In this document: one piece after another, positions 1 to 10,952 of the stretch
Layout of the letters: each line of letters begins with the position of its first letter
How positions within the stretch are numbered: the first letter of the stretch is position 1
Origin: Rattus norvegicus
Lineage: Eukaryota > Chordata > Mammalia > Rodentia > Muridae
DNA length: 64,000 nt
Assembly (NCBI RefSeq): GCF_036323735.1
Contig: NC_086031.1
Location: forward strand, 45,719,225 to 45,783,224
Direction: 5' to 3'
Notes under the pieces: generated by a model
What the model was told of the DNA's origin: nothing
The model's input: only the letters and a program-made list of their open reading frames with translations
Database searches by the model: none
Made by a program: the position numbers and the translations under genes

Positions 1-1429
1 CACAACAGTTGTGATGTCAGACAGACAGGGAATTTATCAGACCTGGGCTCCCAGGGCTTCGTCCTCATATTCTGTGTGGGTTGATGGAAGCCTGATTTAG
101 CCAAGGCTGGGTGTGCAACAGAATTGGGTATATATGGTCCTGCACAGCAGAATGGTGTGTTTCATTATGAATAAAATTTACCTTAAAACAGCTGTGAAAA
201 TTGCTGACCCCTGGAGTCAGTGATCTGGTGCTCACGAGTAAGCCTAGATGGAGATGAATGGTTGTACATTGCTTTGAAATTCATCCAGACATGAGGGCTG
301 GTGGGCGGCCAGGGCGTGGGCAGTGGGGAGGCATATCTAAGAAATGCAAAACTGAGGCAAGATTCCAGATGACAGCCCGTGGCCCTGGTTACATAAATCT
401 GGCAAGTTTTCTGTGTTTGTCTTCTAATAAAATGTGGAGAGGCAAAAATAACATCTCCTAAGATCGTCCCAGCCCCCAGGACTCTGAGGGTCCCTGCAGA
501 GGAGGCAGGGGCTAGCTACCATGCTTTGTCTCCGAGGGCACCAGTGTGTCTGTCCCTGCCTCATCAGCCTTCCAGCAGCTCCTAGCCAGACCAGCCTTGC
601 TCCACTCCAGATCAGGGTGTCTGCGTTGGTATCCTTTGTTTTCCCACTAGGCTTCAAGGCTTGGAGACCAGTGACTTCATCCCTCATTCATCCACTTGGA
701 AAGTCCCCTGATTTCATTCCTACCCCCACTCCCAGAAAGAAAAGCAGCTCTCTCAAATTTTTAGAAGCTCTCACACATCCTTCCGAAGATCCACACTGTC
801 TGATACGGTCTGGTATCCTCAGCCTGAGAAGCGTTTCTATCTCACCTAAATCCTACATGCTGCTTTTCTACAGATGTCAACGGGACCCGGGGCCTATGGT
901 TATTAGCACATACATGTATTTGTGTCCGTGCACTGGGCTGTATCTAAGCAGTCAGTGGAGCAGAAAAATGAGGGGTCCTGGGGTCAACTAAGCTTTCCTC
1001 CGTGACAGCCCTTTGCCCTGCACTCCACCCAGTCACCTAGCATGGCCAGGCCACTGTAGGTAAAAGAGCACATATTCAGTCATCCAGTCAGCTTGGGCTG
1101 AGTGAGGACTTCTCTCAAAGGATGTATCCTTACCAAGTGTTTCTATCTGCGGGAGGCCTCCCAGGCACAGAGGAAACGGAGACCTTTTCTTAGGGCCAGC
1201 CTCATGTGTTGCTGTCTAGCCAGACAGTACACAGAAATCCAAGCCTGAGCATTCTCTGGTGTGGCTGACAGACCCTCTATATTTACACAGAAGAGATAGA
1301 GGTGACAGCCATATCACAGGACCAAGACCCACTCATAGGAGCTCTCTGTAATCTCTTAGGGCTTCACAACTACAAGGAGCTTTACTCCCAAACCCAGGGG
1401 CATGGCTGAAGCACTGGTATCTTGGCTAT

Positions 1430-1705
1430 TTATTTGTTTTTGGTTTTTTGAGACGAAGTCCTCATTATATAACCCTGTCTGGCCAGGACCTCACTATGTA
1501 GCCCAGGCTGGCCTTGAATCACTCTGCGTCCCAAGGGCTGACATCAGAGATGCTGCCACACACAGCTTGCTGTATGTTTCTCTGCTTGAGATGCTACCTC
1601 AGGTAACCCGGGCTAGCCTCAGACTCACATAACCACGAACTTCTGATCCTCCAGCCTCAGCCTCCAGCACAGTGAGATTACAGGCATGTGTCACAACACC
1701 TGGCC
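1430..1705 (-). repeat. B1 SINE pair or dimer
   Basis: Reverse-complement B1 features: GAGACGAAGTCCTCATTATA near the poly-T end, CTATGTAGCCCAGGCTGGCC, and a second B1-like half ending in GATTACAGGCATGTGTCACA. The two halves suggest two B1 units inserted side by side or a dimeric form. Diverged, so old. Confidence 0.75.
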
Positions 1706-2037
1706 ACAGTGCAGTTTGTTTTCCAGTCTCCGTGAGTGACACCGCCTCCGCCATCACCTGCTCACTAGTCCCAGGAAGAGAATAAGAATGACCTTGGGGC
1801 CTTCAAGGTTCTTTCCTAATCCCAAGGACCCTCACTGCTTGTCCTGGAGACAGAAACCAGGCCAAGAAGAGAGCTGAGCCATCTGCCATCCTTACTCATC
1901 CTACATCTAAGAAGCCGCAAGGCGGAAGTCCTGAGGATGTGATACTCAGAGCTGGGACTCTCAGCTCATCTTGACTAAGAGCGGAGTCTAGTATGTCCAA
2001 ATCAGAGGAAAGCAGGTGTCTGAGAAGAGACTCTCTA

Positions 2038-2087
2038 TGGTCTCCCTCCCTCCCTCCCTCCCTCCCTCCCTCCCTCCCTCCCCCCTC
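2038..2087 (+). repeat. (CCCT)n microsatellite
   Basis: Uninterrupted CCCT tetranucleotide run of about ten units ending in a C tract. Confidence 0.95.
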
Positions 2088-2696
2088 TCCAGCTACCCTC
2101 TAGAGTTCTAACCACCCAGTGGAGAAAGTTATTGAGTTCCAAGAAGTAGTGGGACCTATTTCTTGGGTCTAAGTGAGAGGTGCGTGCTAGCGACCCAATT
2201 CCTGCCGCGAAGGGAACTTAGATGCAGTGGGTTCTAATACAGGAAAGAATTCCCCAACACACACCAAGAGGGTAAATTCAGGCTGGCAATGACCTTGACT
2301 TCAAGAGGCCTTTTTAGGCCCAGATTACATCCCATTTGCCAGGCCACTGATGGCAGGCATGATGGAGCCGGTAGTTAGGGAGAGACCACGGAAGAAGCAA
2401 CACCCACAGCTTAAGCCCAGACACAGAAGTGGCTTGTCACCTCACTTGTGGGGACACTGTCATGTAGGGACATGAGGTTGGGCCTGGCATGTTACTTCTG
2501 ATGATAATAGCGGGCAGTCTCCACCATAGAACCCACCATCCATGCTTCTGTTGCACACAATGTGGCTTCTGGCCATCACTTGCCCTGAGACGTCTGTTCC
2601 TCAAGGGCTTCACAGCATGGCAGAAAGGTAGAATTTTCCAAATGGCCTTGCTCTGTGGCTCATAACCAAAAATACTATTAAAACACATTTTGGATT

Positions 2697-2760
2697 TGGG
2701 GAGGGTTGGAGTGTAGCTTAGTGGTAGACACATCTTGGGTTCAACTCCAAATTCAGAGCA
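2697..2760 (+). repeat. Old ID-like SINE fragment
   Basis: GGTTGGAGTGTAGCTTAGTGGTAGA followed by GGGTTCAACTCC reproduces the A-box and B-box regions of the ID family, with several substitutions. Confidence 0.55.
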
Positions 2761-3067
2761 AAACAAGAATGAAGGAAAAAGACTGCAGAGAATCTCAAAC
2801 CAAAACCCAGAACCCCAGCCCTAAGACACAGACTGGCAAGAAGAGGAGGTCCCTCCCACTCAGGGTGTGCCACAGCCCGTGGTCCTCTTTGGAACCCTTG
2901 GCCCTCCAAATCGAGTATCTGAATTAATTGTAATTCTAATTGCTCTGGGGTAAGACCCTAGTTGGCCTCAGTTAATGAAATTAGTAGGTGTTAAAACTTG
3001 CATCCAGAATGCCTGGAGAGCTCACATGTCAAAGACTTGGCCCATTGTTGGGAGTAAATGCTATGAG

Positions 3068-3256
3068 AACAGTGATTCTCAACCTGTGGGTCATAACCCC
3101 TGGGGGATTGTATGACTTATATTTACGTTGTGATCCATAAAAAATAGCAGAATTACGATTGTGAAGTAGCAGCAAAATAATTTCAAGGTTGAGCATCACC
3201 ACAACACAAGGAACTGTATTAAAGGTCACAGCGTTAGGAAGGTTGAGAACCACTAC
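3068..3256 (+). mobile_element. URR1-type nonautonomous hAT transposon
   Basis: Begins AACAGTGATTCTCAACCTGTG and ends GGTTGAGAACCACT, an imperfect terminal inverted repeat. The interior matches the rodent URR1/MER5-like hAT pattern (GAAGTAGCAGCAAAATAATTT, CACCACAACACAAGGAACTG). Confidence 0.75.
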
Positions 3257-3257
3257 A

Positions 3258-3525
3258 TTAGAAAATGGTAATAATTGCTGGGGTGTAGCCTGCTTGGAAG
3301 AAGATGGTTCATTGGGGGAGCCCCTTTTTTTCCTCCCTTTGCTTCCTGGTAACTTTGTTGCTCCAGGCAGTGCCGACCAGGATTCTCTGCGTCCGACAGC
3401 CCCAAAGACAACAGAGCCAACTGCTGTACACTGAAACCTTTGGAACCGTGAGCTAAAAATAAATGGTGCTTCCTTTCAGTATCTGCTATCTTATCAGGGC
3501 CACAGAAGGCTGACTAACATGACAA
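3258..3525 (+). repeat. MaLR-like LTR fragment
   Basis: The 3' half has the MaLR LTR end pattern: AACCGTGAGCTAAAAATAAA (poly(A) signal within), then TTATCAGGGCCACAGAAGGC and TGACTAACATGAC. Subfamily not determined. Confidence 0.5.
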
Positions 3526-3869
3526 AGCACCACGCCAACATGCTTAGTACATTTGGTCCAGGAAGGAAACTAAAGAAGCTTGTGGCCAACTCCTACGTGC
3601 AAGGAGTGAAGGGATGAGCCCAGGAGCTGTCTGACCATTAGCACCAAGTCCCTGATAGCACCTGGCCAGGTATCGGCTGAGGTCACCACCTAGGGAGAGA
3701 GGGTAGGCCAGCCAGAGCAAACGCACGGGCATTGTGGAGATATGGCTGAGCCCTCTTAGAAAACAGGGAAGGGATACTATTCCCTGATGACTGGAGAGAG
3801 TACTTCACACAAAGGGCAGTGTCCGTGAATGGGGCCATCTTGGGTGGAGGAAGTGATTACAGCCGTGTG

Positions 3870-3978
3870 CTTTTCGGGAATGACCGTGTTTAATCTTCCC
3901 TACATTCCTCTGAGGTAGGTGTTCTTGTTAACCACATTGTGCAGATGAGGAAATGGCTCAGAAATTCTCAGTAACTTG
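3870..3978 (-). repeat. MIR SINE
   Basis: MIR core recognised from TTTAATCTTCCCTACATTCC, TCTGAGGTAGGTGTTCTTGT and CAGATGAGGAAATGGCTCAG followed by AGTAACTTGCTTAAA. Confidence 0.75.
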
Positions 3979-4098
3979 CTTAAACTGAGTGAGGTGGTAC
4001 ATACTTGGAATCTAATCCAGCGCTCAAGAGGCCAAAGCAGGAGAGCTATGAGTTTCAGGCTAGGCTGGACTACATTGAGAGACTGCCTCAAAAGCATT
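3979..4098 (+). repeat. B1 SINE, diverged
   Basis: GAGTGAGGTGGTACATACTTGG, CAGCGCTCAAGAGGCCAAAG and GAGTTTCAGGCTAGGCTGGA resemble the B1 consensus from its 5' end to the A-rich tail CCTCAAAA. Confidence 0.7.
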
Positions 4099-5654
4099 CG
4101 CAACAAAAGCCCATGGTGTGTTCCTTGGGGAAATGCAGGGCCAACCTTTTTTTAGTGCTCTGATGTCAGGGTAGGACAAGCTCAGCTCCCTGCCAAAGAC
4201 AGAGGTGGCCTCACGTATGCCTAGGAGATGCGCTCTTGCCCTTGGCAAAGGCCCCAAACTTGTCACATCCCAGTCTGACATAAGCTCTGGCTGCTTCTCA
4301 GCTCTTTGCTCAGTGGAGCAGTCCAGATCCCGCCCACAAACTTGGCTCCCTGCCTGCACTCCGAAGATGTCTACGACTGGAATCCCAGCCAGGATGAGAC
4401 AAGCTAGATGCTGTGAGCAGCGCTGGCCGGAGCCTGGCCATTCGGTGTGAACTGGCTCCAGCTCACGGGAGAGGACCCTCCTAGAGGACTCCTACAGCTG
4501 ATCCCTCTGTCCTGTCTCTATTCACTGGAGGTGGATACATACCTGAAGCTTTGGACCCTAACAAGACACAACCAACCTTTGTCTCACCGACCCAGGGTCA
4601 AGAGGACCCAGAGAGGCAGGCACCTTTCCCAAAACCACCTCACTAGGGAACTCCATACATAACCCCTGGCTCCTAGAAAGCAAGTGAAGTTGAGGCTGGT
4701 CAGGGAGAGCCAGATAGCCTGAGGAACCCTGAGTTCATCCCAGCCTCCTCAGAATGGACTTGTCCTCCTCAAGGGCTGAGGACATTGCTGCCTCCACCCT
4801 AGCTTTTGTAAATGGTTTTAGGAAAAGTTCTGAACAGAGAAGGAGCCGGAATCTGAGTCCCCAGTGCCCTGACCTCAGAGGTAAGCAAACCAGAACAAGA
4901 GCAATGTGATGTTCACCTTGGTGGCAAGGCTGGCAAATCTGTGTTCTCTAAGCACAGTCCCCAGAGGAAACTCAGAGTAGGTGAGTGAGTTGGTTGTGGG
5001 GGAGGCACAGCTGAAAGATTTCTCACAAAGGCACCCTCATAGTGGGTGAGTACCACCCTGAAGAGTCTGGTTTCCTCCGGGCTATGGAGAAAGCACTATT
5101 CATCGAGAGGTCTAGGAGCCCATGCCAACCAAGAACGTAGCCAGTCTCACCAAGATCTGGGAAGACCACAGGTCACTAAGAACCGTGTGAAGGGAAGGAA
5201 GGGAGCAAAGAAGAGAGGGAGCCTGTGTGGCCTGTCCCCATTCTTTGTAAAGGTGTTCTCATTCAGTTTCCATGCACCACACACTCATGCACGGACACAC
5301 ACACACCCTGTCCACTTGGCACCTCCCAAAACAAGAGAAGGGAAAAGGACCAGGGCCAGGGTACCAGAGTGGGGGCTCTTGTGATGCTCATGTGGTTTTG
5401 TCCAGCTGCAGCAGCTCAGGGGAAGGGAAGCCCCTGGGAAGCCGCTTGACACATGGCTACACATCTGAAAGGTTATGAGGCAAGGCAAGCAGGAGTTTCA
5501 TGCTCCTGGCTTTGTGGGACTGGGGGATGGCTCTGGGGCAGACTGCTGAGGGATGTCAAGAGGTGAAAAAGACACGCTGGTAGCCAGACAGTATGTGGTC
5601 ACCTCAGAGCAGGGATCTGTACTCAAAGAAAAGGAATTTGCTTTTCCACAGCAC

Positions 5655-5772
5655 CTCCTTCAGCCATGAGTCCCCTTTCACAGACGGCAAATGGAACTTC
5701 AAGGGGGCTAATGCTGCTCCTGAGGTCACATGACTAGTAAGCCCTAGAATCAGGACAGCATCCTGAAGTCAG
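5655..5772. repeat. MIR-like ancient SINE fragment
   Basis: CCCTTTCACAGACGGCAAAT followed by CCTGAGGTCACATGACTAGT resembles the MIR core and the step into its tail. Strongly diverged. Confidence 0.5.
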
Positions 5773-6392
5773 CCTGCTGCCTCCTGGGGTCTGTCCTCAA
5801 GAAGTTATGGGAGGCCACACCATTTGGAAAAGCCACCATTTCCCCTTGATAGAGATCTGTGGTTACCATCACTGGGCCCCCGGGAGGACACTCAATAGTA
5901 AGTATCACTGGGTTTACCTTCTTTCCTAGAGGGTGCAGACTGGGAAAGGAAAGACAGACATACACAGTCTTCTCCCAACTGACCCCAAACCACAAACACT
6001 ATTTTCCCATCTAATACCCATGCTACCCAAGCCAGATGTAGGACAGGACGAAGCCCCAGAACCCCAAAATAACTAATTTTGTGTTTCTTCAACTATTTCA
6101 ATTTTCCCTGAACTGGAGGTTTGGGCTTCCTATATACTGCCCATTAAAGCATCCCCCATACCTAGTTACTAAGGTATAGGGCCCCAGAGTCAGAATTGCA
6201 TTGAGGAAGCCTGTTTATTGTCATCAACAGCCTAGAACTTGTCCCCACTAGACCTGTCCGCAGGCCTGGTTTCAGCATTTCCAGTCTGGCTTAAGCTGCC
6301 TTGACCACTCCCATCTATACCACCAATTTCTGGTTCTGAGCAGGGTTACTCCCTCTTTCCCTTCATTTTATTTATCTACTTAGCATGTATGT

Positions 6393-6395
<3 letters not shown>

Positions 6396-6437
<42 letters not shown>

Positions 6438-6555
6438 TCAGTGGAAGGCTGTTCTTTCATTCCGCCATGTGGGTCCCAGGGATCAAACTCAGGTCATCAG
6501 GCTTGGCAGCAAGTGCCTTTACCAGCTCTGTGCTCTCTCGCCAGGCCTCCTCCTT
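6396..6555 (-). repeat. (CA)n block plus B3-type SINE
   Basis: A CA run at 6,396-6,434 is followed by CCATGTGGGTCCCAGGGATC, CAAACTCAGGTCATCAGGCT and GGCAGCAAGTGCCTTTACC, the reverse complement of a B3/B2-class SINE head. The CA run sits where the SINE tail should be. Confidence 0.75.
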
Positions 6556-8239
6556 CTAGAAGTTGCATGACTGTCCCCGTTAGAGCTTCTTCCCCCAAGT
6601 TTCCAAGCCCAACGGATGTGCTCCCTTCCCAAGAGTCAGTGGGAAGACCCAGGGTATCACCCTGGGAAAGTAAACTGGACTGAGTGGTGGGAACATGAGA
6701 AGTGGGAGGAAGGTTTTGTAGAAGAGCTTAGCCTGTGCTCCAAGATAGGTGAGACTCTGTGGGCCACCAACCAAGCTGCCTTCTCTCCCTCCTGATGACC
6801 TCAGGAAGGCTGCTGGCCTTCTCTATGGACTTGCTTTTCTCACCTATAAAATGAGGGAGCTGCATCAGACAAACCTAAGGCCTCTCCTCATCTCCCTCTG
6901 AATGGCTCTATGACAGCTTTGCGCTCCTCTTTGGGTGACAGACTCTAGGGTCTGTAGCCTATTCTGACCTTACTCTAGTCAGGTCCTGGCTTCCTAGTCC
7001 CCAGAACTGTCATGTAGGCTCTTCAAGCTTCTTCTGTCTGCTCCTGTCAGAGTCTTGACCTCTTAGGACTGGTTCTTGCTGGTCTCGGATCCCACATGTC
7101 TATCACAATACCTGTATCAGCTCAGGTTCCTTATGTGGGAAGACTAAACCCCAGTTAGCGAATGCTCACCTTACTCCCCTCCCCCACATCCTGACCAGAC
7201 CTTGATGCCCCAGCTGGGATGCTAAGCCCCTAGGGAGAGATGTGAAGAGTTGACTTCCTATGTGCTCCTGGAGCTGGCAGCCTTAGGTATCAGATCCCCG
7301 ATTTCAGGGCAAGGGTGAAGACTTTTCTGTCTTTGGCCTTGAGGTATTTGTTTAAGTCACTGGGCCACTCTGCTCAAAACATGATCCTGCCCACACCCTT
7401 GGCACAAGCTCCACACAGGCACCCATGCAAGAAGCCACAATGCTAGAGGCCCAAGGATAGACCGTCCGTGTAAGGAGATCTCGTGTCTGTCTCACGGGTC
7501 TAGCTTCCGCTTACTCATCTGAAAAATCACTGTTCCTTAGCAGGAACAGCTCAAGGATGAGGTGTGTCGAGAGGGTACTTAATGAGCACTATGCTTTATC
7601 TGCAGAACTCAGAAAATCCCCAGGCCCGTTTGATGTGAGCGTAGCGTGCGTGCGTGTGTGTGGGGGGGGTGCAATGTGATATGCTTAAGAAAGAATTGCG
7701 GACATTGAGGAAGCTTGGGGTCAAACCTAAAGAGACAGACCCAAAGTATAACCCCCTCGGATTGATTCAGAAATCACAGAGGACTGGAAACCATCTGAAA
7801 GGCTCTCTAGAAATAGTGCTCCTAGGAGCATTGCCCATCCAACTTCCTAGAAGTGACCCACTGGGGCTTATATCTCAGCTTTCCTCTCCGTCTGTCCCAA
7901 GAGGTCTAGCAGGCTGGGTATTTTTATGACAGGAATTCTGTCTTAATTATCTTGTATTCAAAAGACAAGTCTCTAGTACCAGAGAAGGAAGGAAGGAACA
8001 AAGGAAGGAATGAAGAAACCAGTACAGATTCTAGCCCTAAGATAGGAATAAAACAGGAACTTTCGTCATGAAAACAGATGCTGAGCTAAGGAAACTCAAG
8101 GTTGAGGTGTTCTTGGTGAGGCGTTTCACTGCTTTCTCTTCCAAAGACTATTTCTTGTTCTTGGTACTTCTAGTTCAGTCCCATGTCTGTTTCTCTATAG
8201 TTTTATCTCTGCTCAGCCCTAAGTGTCCCATACCATATT

Positions 8240-8430
8240 CTTCTTTAAAAAGATTTATTTATTTATTATATATAAGTACACTGTAGCTGTCTTCAGACAC
8301 ACCAGAAGAGGGCATCAGATCCCATTACAGATGGTTGTGAGCCGCCATGTGGTTGGTAGGAATTGATCTCAGGACTCCTGGAAGAGTAGTTGGTGCTCTT
8401 AACCACTGAGCCATCTCTCCCGCTGCTCCC
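8240..8430 (-). repeat. B2 SINE
   Basis: Reverse-complement B2: AAGATTTATTTATTTATTAT tail, AAGTACACTGTAGCTGTCTT, CAGACACACCAGAAGAGGGC, and the head ...CTTAACCACTGAGCCATCTC. Close to the modern rat consensus. Confidence 0.92.
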
Positions 8431-10786
8431 ATAGCTTATTCTATCTAATATGTTCCAAAGACGCCCTTTCAGCCCTCAGGGCAGCTTGTCCTCTGGTACC
8501 ACCTCTGACCCCCCACTTTTGGTCCAGCTTCCTTCTATCTCAGACTCAACATCAAAAGAGCCTCTGAGTTCAATTGTCCGATTAGGTAAAGCCTCCCTAA
8601 CCAGAGTTTTTCTGAAACTGGAAAAGTTAAAGAGCCAAGGGGCTCCCAAGTCATTCTGGAGGCCCCAAGCTACCTGCATCCGGATCATCTTAGGGCTTGA
8701 TCAAAAACCTGGCTGGTTGCATTAAAAAAGGTGGGTATGACTTCGCACAGACGATGCCAAATCTACTTCCCATCCCTTTCACAAAGATCTTTGTGAGCTG
8801 GGATAATTTATTTCAGTTTAACCAACTCCCATTTACTTGTTCAGACATGAGAGTAGCAAGTGGGTACCACATGGTTGGTTCTAGAATTAAATCAGTTAGC
8901 CTGTGTGAAAGTTGAATGGTACTATAGTAAGCCAGGCCAGGCACAGAGGGAACTCACTCAGATAATAAAGCTCACACTAGGCCGGTTGGTGGCCCAGAAT
9001 ATCCATAGGTCACTTAAAAGAGAAGAGACACTTCCAGAGATAACCCTGGTTGCCCCAGTCAACTGGGCAGCACATCTCTCCCCAAAAGAAGGACAGCCAA
9101 AAACTCCCTGATAGGCACAATGGCTCAACAAAGAGACCACTGTTTGATCTGAATGGCCACTGTCACTCCGTTATAGTAGGAGCCCTGATGACTCACCTGC
9201 TTTCTAGGAATTTCCTGGCCAAAATGCAGATCAGGACTCACTGCCCACTGCACTAGATAGCGCTGGACATGGACGGACAGATTCCTGTTCTTAGGCTTTG
9301 ATTTGTTCAAAGACTCCCTCCCGTTACCACTCACCCATTTCAAAGACTCACAGTCTCCATGAGTACCAGAATGTAGGTAGGTGGTCAGAATGCAAAAGTA
9401 AACAAGCCCGTATCTGCCCACTGACATCCGTGCACATGGTAAGCAAGTTTAGAAGACTGATTTACCCAGCACATCATGACCACTGGCTGTGCTCCACATT
9501 ATAACTCCAAGGCAGGAAATACTGCAGGAAGGAAACACGCTATCTGTGCAGGAGCATGGGAAGCCATTCCAATGGGAAGGGCTCCTAGACTCAGTGTTCA
9601 CCCACGTGTCCTCCCCTCACCAGAATGGCAGGCATACTTGGGCCTCTTGCATCCAGGCTATACCTTGACACCTTGAGTGACCTTGGGCATTTCCTTAGTC
9701 CCCACAAGCAATACATCTACAAAGTATCCATTGGGCTGGGCTTACAGACAATTCATTCTTTCATTTATTCAACAGGTAATTGCTGAGCCCCTAACGTGTA
9801 CCAAGCAACTTCATTTCACCTCCCCAGGGGTACCTCCAACACTGCTTTGCTGAAACACCCCTATATTGACTCCATCAAACTTCAGAGCTTCTGTTTTTAT
9901 CTTAAAGAGATGGAAGGATGACTCAGGGCTAAGACGGTCTAACACATAATGCCTTGGGGGAAAAAGCCACCTGGAATCAGGGAGGGGCTCTCACTTGGTG
10001 GATTCCCACACTGCTTTCAGAGGTTTCCCACTGCACCTGTGCCCATGGGACCCAAGGCTCTGCCCCCAAAGGCATCTGGGAGGCCTAAGCACGGCCATTG
10101 GCTCTGCTACATTGGTTCCCAGAAGGAATGGTACAGAGAGTTGCTGGCTTCCAGAACACCTTTCCTAAATCCGCTGTAGGTCCAGTTTCTTAAGCTTCTT
10201 TACGATGGTGTTTCTGAGCCCCATGGCGTTTCTGATGGTTCTGAACACAGCATGCCCTGCACAGAGACAGATTTCACAATGATTTAAGGTGGGGGACAGA
10301 GCTGGAAACCCCGTCTCCACTTCAGCTACAAGTATTTCAAGGCCTTTGGGGCTTCTAGGCACCATCCATGCCCTTTCACAGGGTGCTCAGAGGTCCACTG
10401 TCCCCCATCTTTAGATCCCCAACCTTCAAAGCAAGAAGCCACAGAGCCCAACCCCTCAGGTAGCTTCAATGGTGTCCATTGTCCAGGAGGCTGTGTGGCT
10501 TGACCCCCAGCCCCATAAGTAGCAGGACAGCAGGCTCGGAGAAGAATCTGCCTGCTGCCCCTCCTCTGCTGACTACCTTGGGGGAGTCTGTGGGGTAGTG
10601 GCCCCGCTGAATGTGACCTATTGTCTTCTGGTGGATTTAGGAAGTGCCAAGCTCCCATCAAACAGCCCTGCTCCCCAGGTAAAACAAAAAAAGGGCTGTT
10701 CATTTGGGACCTTTCCCCCTTATCTCCTTTTCCTATCTCCTTAGGCTTAGCTCTGGTGTAGTGTTCAAAACCACTTCCCCTCCGAG

Positions 10787-10838
10787 CCAATCAGAAGCCG
10801 GGGCTCACCCTCGGCCCTGAGGTGAAGTTATTTATAAA
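10787..10838 (+). promoter_or_regulatory. Slc26a9: Slc26a9 core promoter: CCAAT box and TATA box
   Basis: A CCAAT box lies at 10,787-10,791 inside GAGCCAATCAG. A TATA-type element, TTTATAAA, lies at 10,831-10,838, about 40 bp further on. About 25-30 bp after the TATA box the sequence enters a short GC-rich stretch that ends in a consensus donor at 10,953. This CCAAT-TATA-exon-donor order is a conventional tissue-restricted promoter and there is no CpG island. A CTTATCT GATA-type site lies near 10,718. The link to Slc26a9 rests on position and strand and on the gene having a non-coding first exon, as in human. Confidence 0.72.
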
Positions 10839-10862
10839 CGCCTCCCTGGATTATTTGAGCAG

Positions 10863-10952
10863 AGCCCTTTCACACACCTCAGGAACACCTCTCTGCTGCC
10901 CGCTGCCCAGACACACCTGCAGCCCTGCCCAGCCGGCTCTGCTCACCCAGAG
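10863..10952 (+). other. Slc26a9: Slc26a9 exon 1 (non-coding 5' UTR, start approximate)
   Basis: The predicted transcription start is about 25-30 bp after the TATA box, so the 5' boundary is approximate. The 3' boundary is a strong donor, CCCAGAG|GTAAGC, with GT at 10,953. The exon contains no ATG, consistent with a purely untranslated leader. It would be joined to exon 2 across an intron of about 7.25 kb. Confidence 0.65.

Larger units (their letters stand above)
1..10780. other. Upstream intergenic region
   Basis: No exon, promoter or RNA gene is recognised here. Open frames are short and not supported by splice or homology signals. Named repeats are listed separately (B1, ID-like, URR1, MaLR fragment, MIR, B3, B2, microsatellites). 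Further weak MIR-like segments occur near 6,790-6,910 and 9,755-9,830. The remaining sequence is unique. Confidence 0.6.

Noticed and set aside
521..991. 156-codon open frame in the upstream region
   Set aside because: No recognisable family, no promoter or splice signals, composition typical of chance.
10326..10790. 154-codon minus-strand open frame next to the promoter
   Set aside because: No homology recognised, no splice context, and it overlaps the CCAAT region of Slc26a9.
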